From an uncultured Anaerolineaceae bacterium (GTDB lineage: Bacteria; Chloroflexota; Anaerolineae; Promineifilales; Promineifilaceae), in the NCBI GenBank assembly GCA_937967805.1, contig CALBTC010000041.1, positions 1 through 30,934 of the forward strand: DNA of 30,934 nt. The letters are read 5' to 3'. The translations under genes were made by a program, and so were the position numbers. The notes beneath the pieces are model-generated. The model was not told the DNA's origin. It ran no database searches and saw nothing but the letters and a program-made list of their open reading frames with translations. This document shows positions 1 through 8,808 of this stretch, piece after piece; position 1 is the first letter of the stretch, and every line of letters starts with the position of its first letter.

Positions 1-601
1 AGCCTTCAAAGTCTGCGGCCGTATTGATCTCTTTATTGTACCAGCCACCCATTTGGGCACCCGTGTTGCCGGCGGGGAACTGGATGATATTGAAGCGCTC
101 TGCGTAAAAGTCTTGCATCAACTGAAGACCACCGCCTTCATACAGCCAGGCGTTCTGCTGCCGGGCGGTTAAGCCAAATGGCAGCGCTGTACCAAAGGCT
201 GTGGCCGGGCTTTTGCCGGTGTAATAGTATGAAGCGGTGTGTCCAACTTGCAGGGCGCCAGATTCCACAGCATCCAGCACTTCGGTTCCCCCAACCAGTT
301 CACCGGCAGCACGGGGCTGGATCGTGAATCTGCCCCCAGTGATTTGGCTCAGGCGGTTGGCGAAAATTTCGGCGCCACCAAAAATCGTATCGAGGGCCAG
401 GGGCCAGCTTGTCGCCATTTCCCAGGTGATTTCTGGGAAGCCCGACTCCTGAGCAATGACTTCCTGCACCTCTTGGGCCGTTTCTTGTGCCTGCTCTACA
501 ACTTCTGCGGTTTCTTCAGGTTGGCTACAGCCGGCTAAACCAACCAGCGCTGCGCCAGCGGCACCTTTTGCAGCCATGCCCAAAAACTCTCTGCGCTCCA
601 T
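1..601 (-). CDS. TRAP transporter solute-binding lipoprotein (DctP/TakP-like), 3' part outside window
   Basis: This gene runs off the left edge, so only about 200 N-terminal residues are visible. The start ATG (599-601 complement) follows a strong AAGGAGG-type ribosome site. The N-terminus carries a twin-arginine signal (RREFL at residues 3-7), a hydrophobic stretch and a lipobox LAGC with the lipidated cysteine at 25. It should therefore be exported folded and anchored outside the membrane. A Glu/Gln/Val-rich linker (about 26-50) leads into the binding domain (WEMATSWP onward). The segments [12 protein letters not shown] and [12 protein letters not shown] are typical of TakP/DctP periplasmic receptors for carboxylates or 2-oxo acids. 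The ligand cannot be read from this fragment. The two TRAP membrane subunits would be expected beyond the left edge. Confidence 0.88.
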   Translation of the reverse strand, partial: MERREFLGMAAKGAAGAALVGLAGCSQPEETAEVVEQAQETAQEVQEVIAQESGFPEITWEMATSWPLALDTIFGGAEIFANRLSQITGGRFTIQPRAAGELVGGTEVLDAVESGALQVGHTASYYYTGKSPATAFGTALPFGLTARQQNAWLYEGGGLQLMQDFYAERFNIIQFPAGNTGAQMGGWYNKEINTAADFEG

Positions 602-650
602 TTCTTCCTCCTTACTTGTTAGGAAACTTGAGATGATAGTAGATGAAAAA

Positions 651-679
651 ATTGTATAGTAAGATAGGGACATCGCCAA
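651..679 (-). promoter_or_regulatory. Candidate sigma70-type promoter of the TRAP receptor gene
   Basis: On the minus strand, TTGGCG (674-679) and TACAAT (651-656) are separated by 17 bp and lie about 50 bp upstream of the receptor start. The matches to consensus are 4/6 and 5/6. The assignment is by eye only. Confidence 0.4.
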
Positions 680-683
680 AAAT

Positions 684-711
684 TTGGTGTATTGAATCGT
701 TGTCTTAGAAT
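684..711 (+). promoter_or_regulatory. Candidate promoter of manA
   Basis: TTGGTG (684-689) and TAGAAT (706-711) are separated by 16 bp, just upstream of the manA ribosome site GGGAG. The -10 is good (5/6) and the -35 is weak (3/6). It would fire divergently from the TRAP promoter. Confidence 0.3.
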
Positions 712-725
712 GGGAGATGCTTTAA

Positions 726-1715
726 ATGACCCAAGACCTGTATCCTTTGCTGTTTGAGCCGGTATTAAAAGATTATATTTGGGGAGGGCGTAATTTAGAA
801 AAGTTAGGGCGTGAACTGCCATCAGAGGGGGTAATTGCCGAGAGTTGGGAGATTGCCGGACATGAAGATGGCACAACGCGGGTGGCCAACGGCCGTCACG
901 CCGGAAAACTCCTCACAGAACTCCACAAAGAGCTAGGCCTAGACTTAATTGGCAGCCGTTCCGCCTGGGCACAGAAGCGGGGGAAGTTTCCGCTGTTGAT
1001 TAAATTGTTGGATGCCAATCGGCCGTTGTCGGTGCAGGTGCATCCTAAGGATGATTATGCCCAGGCCCATGAGGGCAACGAACTGGGCAAAACCGAAATG
1101 TGGGTGGTGCTTCACGCCGAACCGGACGCAGAAGTGATCTTGGGCGTATCGCATCAGATAAGCCCCGAAGAACTTCGCGTAGCCATTAAAGAAAACAACC
1201 TAAAACCACACCTCAACAAAATCAAGGTAAAAGCTGGGGACCATATCTGTGTTCCGGCCGGGTCTCTCCACGCCATTATGGGTGGCCTACTCATTGCTGA
1301 AATTCAGCAAAATTCCAATACCACTTACCGCGTTTATGATTGGGGGCGGGTAGGGGATGACGGCAAACCGCGTGAACTGCATGTAGAAAAAGCTTTGGAC
1401 GTTATAAACTTTGAACAGATTGCTCCTTCGCTTTGTGAACCTAAAACAGTTGCCAGTCAAAACGGCGTGAAGCGATCATTGCTGTGCGAGACAGATTATT
1501 TTGTAACGGAGCGGGTAGAAATGGATGAAGGAGCGGCCTTCCAGGGCAACTGCACCGGTGAAACGTTGGAAATTTGGGGCGTCACAGAGGGTGCTGTGAC
1601 TGTCAACGATTTGGAATTATCGGCGGTGCGCTTTGTACTGCTGCCGGCGGCGATGGGGGAATTTACGGTGACGGCCGTTTCTCCTGCCACACTTTTACGG
1701 AGTTACGTTGCCTAA
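726..1715 (+). CDS. manA: Class I mannose-6-phosphate isomerase (ManA)
   Basis: This cytosolic zinc enzyme interconverts mannose 6-phosphate and fructose 6-phosphate, feeding mannose into glycolysis or supplying GDP-mannose precursors. The 329-residue length fits the short Bacillus ManA-type subfamily. The family's zinc ligands are recognisable: Gln104 and His106 in SVQVHPKDD, Glu124 in GKTEMW, and His182 in VPAGSLHAI. TYRVYDWGR (200-208) carries the conserved active-site arginine region. The N-terminal LKDYIWGGRNL is also characteristic. The ribosome site GGGAG lies about 10 nt before the ATG. The stop codon overlaps the start of the downstream sensor kinase by 8 bp, so the two may be cotranscribed, although the functions do not obviously match. 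Confidence 0.93.
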   Translation: MTQDLYPLLFEPVLKDYIWGGRNLEKLGRELPSEGVIAESWEIAGHEDGTTRVANGRHAGKLLTELHKELGLDLIGSRSAWAQKRGKFPLLIKLLDANRPLSVQVHPKDDYAQAHEGNELGKTEMWVVLHAEPDAEVILGVSHQISPEELRVAIKENNLKPHLNKIKVKAGDHICVPAGSLHAIMGGLLIAEIQQNSNTTYRVYDWGRVGDDGKPRELHVEKALDVINFEQIAPSLCEPKTVASQNGVKRSLLCETDYFVTERVEMDEGAAFQGNCTGETLEIWGVTEGAVTVNDLELSAVRFVLLPAAMGEFTVTAVSPATLLRSYVA

Positions 1716-3831
1716 AATTGGCACTGAACAAATGAAAATAGTTTCTGCCTTGAACAGCTTTTCGGTACGTCTGCTGCTTGGTTTTGTCATCCTCATTGTG
1801 CTCACAACTCTCAGTGCTGGAGTTCCAGCCTTCTGGCTAACGCGGGACCAATTGGAGCGCCAGGCGTGGTCACAGGTAGAAAGCGCGCAAATCGCGACGC
1901 AATCCTTACTGCAAGCCGAACAAGAGCGGCTGGCCAACCAGTTGGTGCTTTTTGTAGAACGGCCGACACTGCAACAACTCACGCTGACCGAAACGGCCGA
2001 TGAACTGCACCTTTATTTGCAAGATTTCCAGAACCAGAGCGGTCTGGATTTTTTGCTGCTGTGTAATGTGGATAATTTGCTGCTAGCCGGCGACGGCAGC
2101 ATCGGCGAATGCCCAGATGATGAGCATGATGGTTTTGTTCGACTGAACGGCCGTCCCGTCATTCTGGCCCAGCAGGTGATAATCGATCCGTTTTCAGAAC
2201 GGACGCTGGGAACGGCCATCGCCGGTATCTGGTTAGAAGAAATATACTTACAGCGTCTGGCAGCGGCCGCTGGAGCCCAGCAAAGTATCCTTCAGCCGGA
2301 CGGTGTTCGTCTGGCCAGCAGCTTTGCGCCTTTGGGCACGGCTCCAGAAACGGCCGCTGATATTTCCTGGGAAACAGCTCCTGGAGAAGGCCAGGTCTTA
2401 GCGATTGACGAAACTATTTACTATTCCGCTTACATACCGCTTGCCGACGATGCCGGACAAGCCACCCTCGTTTCTGAAGTTGCCCTGCAGGTTAATGATC
2501 TGGTTCTCACGGGACAGCGTGCTTTTCTTATTTTGGCAGTCAGCACCATCACCGTCGTCATTATGGGCTCTTTACTGAGCATCTGGTTTGTGCGCCAGGT
2601 AAATGCACCCCTACAAAAGCTGACCGCCACGGCCGACAAAATTAGCAAAGGGGATCTGGTGGCTGCGATTCCACTCTTTTCTGATCCGGCGGAAATCCAC
2701 ACCCTGGCAACGGCCCTCCACCGCAGCCAGGCCAGCATGTTGCGCACCCTTAGCGAAAAAACAAAGATAGGTGAGCGGCTAAACGCCCTGCTGCAATCAC
2801 TTGTGGAGGGCATTGCTACCTATGATGAAGAGAAAATCGTGACATTTTGGAGCAAAGGCGCGCAAAACATCTTAGGCTGGTCATCCGATGAGGCCGTCGG
2901 CCGGCATGTGAATACGTTGTTTCCGCTACTGAATGAAGAGCATACACCGGCCAACCCAACGGAATTTTTAGATCAAATGCCACCATTGGGACAGAAAAAG
3001 CAAATAAGCGTATGGACTCAAAATGATAAGAAAGTTGTGCTGGCACTTACGCACTCTCAGCTCGTTCCACCAGGGAGCGATGCGGTTCAGGTGGCACTTG
3101 TGTTCCGTGATGTGACGGAAGAAGAAGCCATTCACCGTCTTCGTTCCTATTTTTTGGCGAACATTTCGCATGAGTTTCGCACACCATTGAGCACCTTGAA
3201 CGCCTCTATAGAACTGTTGCTGGATGAAGGAGAAACGTTTACTCTGGCCGAAATGCGCCAACTGCTCAAGCCAAGCCATCTCAGCTTGTTGAGCTTGCAG
3301 AACCTGATTGACAATCTTCTGGAAAGCAGCGGCATCGAGGCCGGTCAGTTTACGCTGCGCCGTCGGTCATTTTCGGTTCATGAGGCAATTGATAATGCCA
3401 TCATCATCACACGGCCGCTGCTGGAACGGCGTGATCAACAACTATTACTGTCGACACCGCCCGATCTACCGGTCATTAAGGGAGATTCGGCCCGGTTAAC
3501 GCAGGTGCTGGTCAATCTCATTATCAACGCCAGCAAGTACAGCCCCCTTGGTCAGGCGATTGAGCTGCAACTAACCCGGTCGGCCGGTATGCTGCACGTG
3601 AGCGTTGCGGATCAAGGTCCGGGCATTCCTGCTGGAGAGCGAAATAATATTTTTCGCAGTTTCGTTCGCCTGGAGCCGGGCGATCAGGATCAGGCTGGCA
3701 TTGGCCTGGGCTTGTTTGTGGTTAAGACAATAGTGGAAGCGCATGGTGGGCAGGTTGGCGTGAACGACCGTCCTGACGGTGGCTCACTTTTCTGGTTTGA
3801 ACTTCCCATTGATGAGGAACCGGCTTCATGA
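1708..3831 (+). CDS. Membrane sensor histidine kinase with HAMP and PAS domains (PhoR-like role inferred)
   Basis: The 707 residues show this order: first membrane helix about 20-44, extracytoplasmic sensor domain about 45-270, second helix about 272-295, HAMP about 296-348, PAS about 358-472, HisKA with the phospho-accepting His488 in [11 protein letters not shown], and a HATPase domain. The HATPase domain has N-box Asn607, G1 DQGPG at 635-639, F-box near 646-652, and G2 GIGLGLF at 664-670. All catalytic motifs are intact. The start chosen is TTG at 1708, because GGAG stands 5 nt before it and it overlaps manA. An ATG at 1732 is in frame but has no ribosome site. The gene overlaps its response regulator by 4 bp. 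The Pho-box-like repeats and symporter downstream suggest phosphate-linked signalling, but the sensed signal is not provable from sequence. Confidence 0.93.
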   Translation: MPKIGTEQMKIVSALNSFSVRLLLGFVILIVLTTLSAGVPAFWLTRDQLERQAWSQVESAQIATQSLLQAEQERLANQLVLFVERPTLQQLTLTETADELHLYLQDFQNQSGLDFLLLCNVDNLLLAGDGSIGECPDDEHDGFVRLNGRPVILAQQVIIDPFSERTLGTAIAGIWLEEIYLQRLAAAAGAQQSILQPDGVRLASSFAPLGTAPETAADISWETAPGEGQVLAIDETIYYSAYIPLADDAGQATLVSEVALQVNDLVLTGQRAFLILAVSTITVVIMGSLLSIWFVRQVNAPLQKLTATADKISKGDLVAAIPLFSDPAEIHTLATALHRSQASMLRTLSEKTKIGERLNALLQSLVEGIATYDEEKIVTFWSKGAQNILGWSSDEAVGRHVNTLFPLLNEEHTPANPTEFLDQMPPLGQKKQISVWTQNDKKVVLALTHSQLVPPGSDAVQVALVFRDVTEEEAIHRLRSYFLANISHEFRTPLSTLNASIELLLDEGETFTLAEMRQLLKPSHLSLLSLQNLIDNLLESSGIEAGQFTLRRRSFSVHEAIDNAIIITRPLLERRDQQLLLSTPPDLPVIKGDSARLTQVLVNLIINASKYSPLGQAIELQLTRSAGMLHVSVADQGPGIPAGERNNIFRSFVRLEPGDQDQAGIGLGLFVVKTIVEAHGGQVGVNDRPDGGSLFWFELPIDEEPAS

Positions 3832-4502
3832 AGATATTGGTCATTGAAGATGATCTGTCCCTTTCAGACGTACTGGCTTTTACGCTGCGCCGGGCCGGCT
3901 ATGAAGTATGCACTGCCTTTGACGGCCCTGCCGGGCTTAAATTTTGGGAAGGAGAAAAACCAGACCTGGTGGTACTGGACCTGAACTTACCCAGGATGGA
4001 TGGCCTGGCCGTTTGCCGGCAAATTCGCAGCCGGGGACAAACGCCCATTATTATTTTAAGCGTGCGCAGCGGCGATGAGGCGGTGATTAAAGGGCTGGAG
4101 CTGGGGGCAGATGATTATGTTGTAAAACCCTTCAGTCCCAATCAGCTTGTAGCCCGTATTAAGGCGGTGGCCCGACGGGCGGGCATTGCGGATGTGGCCA
4201 CCGTGCTGGCATTGGCCGGGCTCTCTTTTGATCGCTCGCGCAACGAAGTTCAGCGGACGGGCGACCAGCCTGTCCGCCTGACGCCGTTGGAATCCAAACT
4301 GTTGGAGGCGTTGATGCTGAATGCCGGGCAAGCGATGACGAGTGATTCTTTGATTACGGCCGTTTGGGGCAGCGACGGCGGCGACAAAACCATGCTCAAA
4401 CAGTTGGTTTACCGTCTGCGCAGTAAAATTGATGGAGGGGATACGGCCGTTTCTCTCATCGAAACGATTCCTGGGATTGGCTACTCATTTTTGGCAACGT
4501 AA
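3828..4502 (+). CDS. OmpR/PhoB-family response regulator
   Basis: This 224-residue DNA-binding regulator pairs with the kinase upstream (ATGA overlap). The receiver domain (1-120) has the acidic pocket EDD at 7-9, phospho-acceptor Asp51 in [12 protein letters not shown], Ser78 and Lys100 in YVVKPFSP. The C-terminal winged helix (about 130-222) contains [18 protein letters not shown] and VYRLRSKID, typical of the OmpR/PhoB class. These proteins bind head-to-tail direct repeats with an 11-bp period. Four such repeats begin only 15 bp after this gene's stop codon. Their likely target is the Na+/Pi symporter-like gene that follows. It is PhoB-like by architecture and context, not by a specific diagnostic residue. 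Confidence 0.94.
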   Translation: MKILVIEDDLSLSDVLAFTLRRAGYEVCTAFDGPAGLKFWEGEKPDLVVLDLNLPRMDGLAVCRQIRSRGQTPIIILSVRSGDEAVIKGLELGADDYVVKPFSPNQLVARIKAVARRAGIADVATVLALAGLSFDRSRNEVQRTGDQPVRLTPLESKLLEALMLNAGQAMTSDSLITAVWGSDGGDKTMLKQLVYRLRSKIDGGDTAVSLIETIPGIGYSFLAT

Positions 4503-4516
4503 CGGTCACCGATGGT

Positions 4517-4556
4517 TTGTTACTGACCTGTTACCGGCCTGTTACTGGCTTGAGAC
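4517..4556 (+). promoter_or_regulatory. Pho-box-like operator: four 7-bp direct repeats at exact 11-bp period
   Basis: The units are TTGTTAC (4517-4523), CTGTTAC (4528-4534), CTGTTAC (4539-4545) and the weaker TTGAGAC (4550-4556), each separated by 4 bp. The geometry of 7+4 bp is that of PhoB/PhoP boxes. The array lies between the response regulator and the transporter. A possible -10 element (TAACAT, 4579-4584) follows 22 bp later. Confidence 0.7.
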
Positions 4557-4590
4557 GGCGAACAGGGCCTTTCTCTGTTAACATTGGGCT

Positions 4591-4610
4591 AACCTCAGGG
4601 GACCGAGGTT
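4591..4610 (+). promoter_or_regulatory. Short hairpin in the symporter leader
   Basis: AACCTC (4591-4596) pairs perfectly with GAGGTT (4605-4610) across an 8-nt loop in the untranslated leader of the transporter gene. There is no U-run, so it is not an obvious terminator. Confidence 0.25.
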
Positions 4611-4673
4611 GTAAACGTGTGCCTTTGATACGGCCGTGTGCAGCAACATACTCAAAGGAGCGGTGATAAAAAT

Positions 4674-5795
4674 ATGAGCGAGCCAGTTACTACCGAAATC
4701 GGCATCTCTGAAGCCAGCCAAAAAACGTTGCCGCGTCGGAGCAAAACCCGCACTGCTTTGCGGCGACTGGGCAAGGTCGGGCTGTTTTTCATCAGCCTCT
4801 TTCTCTTCATAATGGCCATTACTCTCATGAAAGAAGGCGCGCGCGACCTGGCTCCCCTGGTCCGCGAGCAGTTTCGCGTGACAAACGCGGCCAACAGCCT
4901 CGGGTTTGGCTGGCTGTTTGCCTACGTGGTTATGAGCGGTTCGCCTGTTGCCGCCGCAGCACTCACTTTTTTTGATGCCGATGTGCTGACCCAGATGGGA
5001 GCCTTTACCATGATCACAGGCAGTCGTCTGGGAGCCAGCTTCATCGTCTTGTTTATCGGCTTCATTTACATTTTACGCGGTCGTAATCGGGCCACCAGCC
5101 TGAGCATGGGGCTGCTTTCCCTCAACGTAACCGGGACAACCCACATAGTTGCCCTAGTCGTTGGTTACCTGTTCTTGGCACGAGGCTGGTTGAGTGCAGT
5201 CCAATTGCAATCTGGTGCCATTCTCACCTCAGCCGCCGACCTTGTTTTTGAGCCAATTACAACCTTTTTTCTGGAATTCTTACCGCGCTGGTCACTCTTC
5301 CTGGTTGGGTTCGGTTTCATTATGGTCAGCTTTCATCTTTTCGACAAATGTCTGCCACAAATGAGCCTGAAAGAAAGCCAGGTCGGGCGTATGTCTAGAT
5401 TAGTTTACCAACCCTGGGTCATGTTTTTACTTGGGGCCGTCATTACGCTCATTTCTATGTCGGTAAGCGTCTCTTTGAGCATTTTGGTACCATTAAGCCA
5501 GCGTGGTTTTGTGCGGCGCGAAAATGTAATACCGTATATTATGGGTGCCAATATTACAACCTTTGTGGACACGCTGCTGGCAGCGGTTTTATTGAACAAT
5601 CCAGGTGCCTTTTCGGTTGTTCTTATCGAAATGTTGAGTGTTGCCATTGTCTCACTACTCATTTTGGCGCTATTCTATAATGCCTACCAAGAAAAAATGC
5701 TCGATCTTGTTGACATCATTACAGAAAACAATCGCAATTTAGCCATCTTCATGATGACCATACTTATAGTGCCGATTGTTTTGTTATTTGTGTAG
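4674..5795 (+). CDS. Na+/phosphate symporter-like membrane protein (NptA/SLC34-related)
   Basis: This is a 373-residue integral membrane protein with about nine hydrophobic helices after a basic cytosolic N-terminus (1-35). Two half-repeats can be seen. The first has MSGSPVAAAALT (87-98) and TGSRLGAS (115-122). The second has SMSVSVSLSILVPL (261-274) and MGANITTF (290-297). The last resembles the GANIGTT signature of Na+/Pi cotransporters, so sodium-driven phosphate uptake is the best guess. Sequence divergence leaves the substrate open. The ATG at 4674 is preferred over an upstream in-frame GTG at 4638. AAAGGAG lies 13 nt before the ATG, which is a long spacing. The Pho-box-like repeats upstream support phosphate-regulated expression. 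A UspA gene follows 17 bp later, probably in the same transcript. Confidence 0.72.
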   Translation: MSEPVTTEIGISEASQKTLPRRSKTRTALRRLGKVGLFFISLFLFIMAITLMKEGARDLAPLVREQFRVTNAANSLGFGWLFAYVVMSGSPVAAAALTFFDADVLTQMGAFTMITGSRLGASFIVLFIGFIYILRGRNRATSLSMGLLSLNVTGTTHIVALVVGYLFLARGWLSAVQLQSGAILTSAADLVFEPITTFFLEFLPRWSLFLVGFGFIMVSFHLFDKCLPQMSLKESQVGRMSRLVYQPWVMFLLGAVITLISMSVSVSLSILVPLSQRGFVRRENVIPYIMGANITTFVDTLLAAVLLNNPGAFSVVLIEMLSVAIVSLLILALFYNAYQEKMLDLVDIITENNRNLAIFMMTILIVPIVLLFV

Positions 5796-5812
5796 GAGAG
5801 GAGACACACAAA

Positions 5813-6622
5813 ATGCGCATTCTCATTGCTACAGATGGCTCACCTGACTCCGATCTGGCCGTTGGTCTGGGGGAAATCGTCGCCCGAATGAGTGACGGTA
5901 CGCTCACCTTATTGATCGTGATCAAACATGAACTGGACCGTACCCAGGCTGAATCGATTCTCATTCGGTCAAAAACATTATTGTCAGACTCGACCGTGCA
6001 AACGCAGATTCGGATTGGGCAGACGGCCGAAGAGATTGTGCGTGAAGTAACAGAGCAGGAACATGATCTGGTCATCATTGGGGAACAAAAACACCGCTGG
6101 CTCACCAGCCGGCTATTGGCCCCGACAGCCGAACGTCTGGTGAGCCAGATGCCATGCCCGGTATTGATTGCCCGTGGGGAGATACGGCCGTTACGCCGCG
6201 TCCTGGTTTGTGAAAGCGGCCGTGATCCTTCATTACTAAATCGGCTAATTAATCAACTCTCACCCCTCCTCAGAAAAGTTGATCAACTAACAGCCTTGCA
6301 TGTGATGTCGCAAATGGCCGCTGCCCCCGGCGTGCGCGGTTGGGAACTACGCGCCAGCGCCGATGAGCTAATCGAGAAACACACCGTTGAAGGCAATCTT
6401 TTAGAAGCCGACCTGGCGCGCCTGGCCCAACTAAACGTTCGCCTGGAGGCAAAAGTACGACATGGTCTAGTTGTCCGCGAAATTTTAGAGGAAATGCAAA
6501 GCGGTGATTATGATTTGGTCGTAATTGGAGCCCATCAAGGTAAAGGATGGGAGCGTTTCTTGCTGGACGACCTGGCCCATGAGCTTATTAACCAGGCAGA
6601 CCGGCCTTTACTGGTTGTATAG
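5813..6622 (+). CDS. Tandem universal stress protein (two UspA domains)
   Basis: The 269 residues contain two Usp folds, about 1-125 and about 127-269. Each starts with a short beta strand (MRILIATDGSPDS; RRVLVCESGRD) and ends with the family's hydrophobic strand (CPVLIARG; DRPLLVV). In the first domain the usual ATP-binding G-x2-G-x9-G-S/T loop is missing (VIIGEQKHRWLTS). In the second it is only partly kept (GAHQGKGWERF). The protein may therefore not bind ATP in the classical way. A strong GGAGAGGAG site precedes the ATG. It lies 17 bp after the symporter, and Usp proteins often accompany transporters, so a regulatory role on the transporter is plausible but inferred. Confidence 0.88.
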   Translation: MRILIATDGSPDSDLAVGLGEIVARMSDGTLTLLIVIKHELDRTQAESILIRSKTLLSDSTVQTQIRIGQTAEEIVREVTEQEHDLVIIGEQKHRWLTSRLLAPTAERLVSQMPCPVLIARGEIRPLRRVLVCESGRDPSLLNRLINQLSPLLRKVDQLTALHVMSQMAAAPGVRGWELRASADELIEKHTVEGNLLEADLARLAQLNVRLEAKVRHGLVVREILEEMQSGDYDLVVIGAHQGKGWERFLLDDLAHELINQADRPLLVV

Positions 6623-6679
6623 AAACCAAAACGCGTTCTGCGTTGACCACCTGTTTGTGCTACCAAGCTCAGCGCTTCC

Positions 6680-7501
6680 TCACGCAGCGATATCATAAGC
6701 CAAGAGCAGCTGACCCAGGCCGTCCAGCGCCAGCGGATCGTGATACAGGGTGTGCAGTTGGGCATCAACGGCCGTTTCCAACAAATCCCCTTCCAGAATA
6801 GTCGAAAATGGAGAGCCACCCAGCAATCGTCCCACCTGTGTCAGGTACAGCCGGTTCAGCACGCCACCCGTAAGCAATAAGTGCAAAATCTTTGGCCCCG
6901 CGGCAGAATAGACTGCTTTGTAACCCAATTCGGCCATTTTTTGCACCATTTTGTCGCCAGAGACGGAATTTTCGCCGGCCACGTACAATTCACCCGCTTC
7001 TGCTTCAATTTTAGCGGCGCGCGTGGGGTCCGGGTTGGCTGTAGTGAAGATGATGACGCGACGGCCGTTAGCCGTCAGCACGGGCGGAATAGGGAAGTCC
7101 AGACTGCCGCTGATGATCGCTATATCCGGCTGGGGGCGAAGTCCTTCACGCTCGCGCCAGGCGCGCAAATCGGCAAAAGCGGGATCATCCACCCGCAAAA
7201 TCTCCTGGGCCCGGCCGTCGGCCCAATCGCGCAGGTAACGCCCGCTGCTAATAATCAGGTCTGCCTGGGCAGCCAGCTCCTGAAACAGCCGCCAATCCCG
7301 ATCATTGGCGACGTTTTCCGGCACCTTCAGGCCAGGTTTGGTGGGATGCGGGATGGCGATACGGCCGTCTAAACTCATCACAAAATTAGCATAGACAAAC
7401 GGCCGTTCCTGCTGCCGGGCAATCTGGCGCAAGTTTTGGTTGAGATAGAGATTTTTTAACGGCCGTTCCCCGGCCGATGGGAAAAGTTGTGTGATTGTCA
7501 T
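6680..7501 (-). CDS. RibD C-terminal-type (dihydrofolate-reductase-fold) NADPH reductase
   Basis: This 273-residue protein has the RibD_C fold used by pyrimidine reductases of riboflavin synthesis and related NADPH-dependent reductases. The family signature NFVMSLDGRIA is at about 39-49. A second conserved block, AAGPKILHLLLTGGVLNRL, corresponds to the G-G-P nucleotide-binding region. There is no deaminase domain, so it is not a complete bifunctional RibD, and no other riboflavin genes are nearby. It could be a stand-alone reductase of another pathway. The ATG follows AGGTAGGAT. It lies 34 bp downstream of the tyrosine recombinase in the same direction and is probably read from the same promoter. 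Confidence 0.8.
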   Translation of the reverse strand: MTITQLFPSAGERPLKNLYLNQNLRQIARQQERPFVYANFVMSLDGRIAIPHPTKPGLKVPENVANDRDWRLFQELAAQADLIISSGRYLRDWADGRAQEILRVDDPAFADLRAWREREGLRPQPDIAIISGSLDFPIPPVLTANGRRVIIFTTANPDPTRAAKIEAEAGELYVAGENSVSGDKMVQKMAELGYKAVYSAAGPKILHLLLTGGVLNRLYLTQVGRLLGGSPFSTILEGDLLETAVDAQLHTLYHDPLALDGLGQLLLAYDIAA

Positions 7502-7535
7502 GCGTGATCCTACCTTAATTTTGATATGATAAACG

Positions 7536-8693
7536 TCAGTAATCTAAACGGATGCCTTTGTTTACAACCTTTCCCTTTTCTACATACCGGCTGGGCGTTT
7601 GCATGTTGGTCCAGCCGCCGGCATCGCGCAGCACAAACGGATTACTTTCTTTGGCCGCCTGCGTGGCCCAGGTGTGGCGTAAATCGTGCGGGCTTAGCTC
7701 CCAAATGCCCAGGATGTCCCGGCCCAGCGTTTTAACTCGGGCCCCAATGGCCCGCACCGACATGATGTGGTGTGTCAGCTTGCCATTTTTGCGGCTGCCA
7801 CGCAATAGCTCGCCATTTTTTCGCATATACCTGCGATAATCGGCTAAAACGGCCGTAATATCCGAAGTTAATGCCATTTTATCAGTCGTATCAGTCTTTT
7901 GCCGGTAAACCGTCACATAGCCGCTGTCAGCAAAATCCTCTACTTTTAGCGCCGAAACCTCGCTGGCACGCAGGCCTAAATCCAGCAGCAGGCAGATGAG
8001 CAGCCGGTCGCGAATGCCCTGCGGGGTGGGGGGATGTTCGGTTTTCAAGCGGCGGGCTTGTTTAGCAGTTAATACAATGGCTTCTTCCTTTTTATAACCA
8101 ACACGCTTTTTGCCTCGTTTATTGTTGACCCGTTTGCCTTCTGTGCCGCCATAGCCGCGTACTTCGCGGATGAGGGCATTTTCTTCGGGGGACACAACGC
8201 CCGCCTTGGCCGCCAACCGCGCATATACCTTCACGGCCGAAAGCCGATTGTTGATGCTGGACAGGCTGTAGCCTTGATTGAGCAGCCATTTCACAAACCC
8301 TTCCACCAGGCCCCAGGTGACGCCTTGCCACGCTGCCGCCAGATGCTGGCAGTAATGGGCGGCTAAAACAACTGGAATGTCCAAACCCTGGGTTTCTGCA
8401 TGTTCGGCCAGTGATTCCAGCGTCCCATCGTTAAAATAAGCCAGTGCCCACGTTTCGGCCTCGACCAGCAGCTCATTGGCTGCGCCAACCGCAGCCAGAT
8501 ATTGGACCCAGAGCTGCAAAGCGGCCGTTTGCGTACGAATGGTTCGTTCCGCGCGGCGTTGACGGTAATCGGTAAAAAGATAGTCGGCCGCCACACGATT
8601 GGCCGCTTCTCCGGCGCGAGCCAGACCATTTTTTGTGTTTACCGTTTCAATTGGCTTCTCTTGCTGAATGATCAGGTCTTTGCTTTGGTCCAT
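7536..8693 (-). CDS. Tyrosine recombinase / phage-type integrase
   Basis: This is a 385-residue site-specific DNA recombinase. The C-terminal catalytic domain (about 205-385) keeps the complete active set: Arg242 in GLRASEVSAL, Lys266 in YRQKTD, His336 and Arg339 in SPHDLRHTW, Trp361 in AGGWTN, and nucleophile Tyr370 in TPSRYVEKG. An N-terminal SAM-like core-binding domain covers about 110-180. About 100 extra N-terminal residues make it longer than XerC/XerD (about 300). The ATG at 8693 (MDQSKDL) has GGAG 9 nt before it and is preferred to the upstream in-frame TTG at 8708. No excisionase, phage genes or attachment repeats were seen, so it may be a chromosomal or remnant integrase. The promoter lies inside a palindrome just upstream. 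Confidence 0.9.
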   Translation of the reverse strand: MDQSKDLIIQQEKPIETVNTKNGLARAGEAANRVAADYLFTDYRQRRAERTIRTQTAALQLWVQYLAAVGAANELLVEAETWALAYFNDGTLESLAEHAETQGLDIPVVLAAHYCQHLAAAWQGVTWGLVEGFVKWLLNQGYSLSSINNRLSAVKVYARLAAKAGVVSPEENALIREVRGYGGTEGKRVNNKRGKKRVGYKKEEAIVLTAKQARRLKTEHPPTPQGIRDRLLICLLLDLGLRASEVSALKVEDFADSGYVTVYRQKTDTTDKMALTSDITAVLADYRRYMRKNGELLRGSRKNGKLTHHIMSVRAIGARVKTLGRDILGIWELSPHDLRHTWATQAAKESNPFVLRDAGGWTNMQTPSRYVEKGKVVNKGIRLDY

Positions 8694-8744
8694 CAATAAT
8701 TGCTCCAAATTAATATAGATACTAATAATGCTTCCATATCGGTA

Positions 8745-8787
8745 GCTATATACTATTACATATTTTACATTATGTCAAGTATATAGC
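8745..8787 (-). promoter_or_regulatory. Integrase promoter enclosed by a 9-bp inverted repeat
   Basis: On the minus strand, TTGACA (8773-8778, perfect -35) and TAGTAT (8750-8755, 4/6) are 17 bp apart. They are enclosed by the perfect inverted repeat GCTATATAC (8745-8753) / GTATATAGC (8779-8787), which overlaps the -10 and abuts the -35. The stretch is much more AT-rich than its surroundings. The layout is that of an operator for autoregulation or of a recombinase-binding site. Confidence 0.5.
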
Positions 8788-8808
8788 GCCGGATTATTCA
8801 ACGGCGCT
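8785..8808 (-). terminator. Hairpin at the end of the methyltransferase gene
   Basis: AGCGCCG (8785-8791) pairs with CGGCGCT (8802-8808) over a 10-nt loop that contains the methyltransferase stop codon. No U-run follows on the minus strand, so it is a weak or Rho-assisted terminator, or only a 3'-end stabiliser. Confidence 0.35.

Noticed and set aside
677..688. CCAAAAATTTGG palindrome between the TRAP and manA genes as an operator
   Set aside because: The stem is only 5 bp and overlaps both candidate -35 elements by chance-level AT-rich sequence. It is too weak to call.
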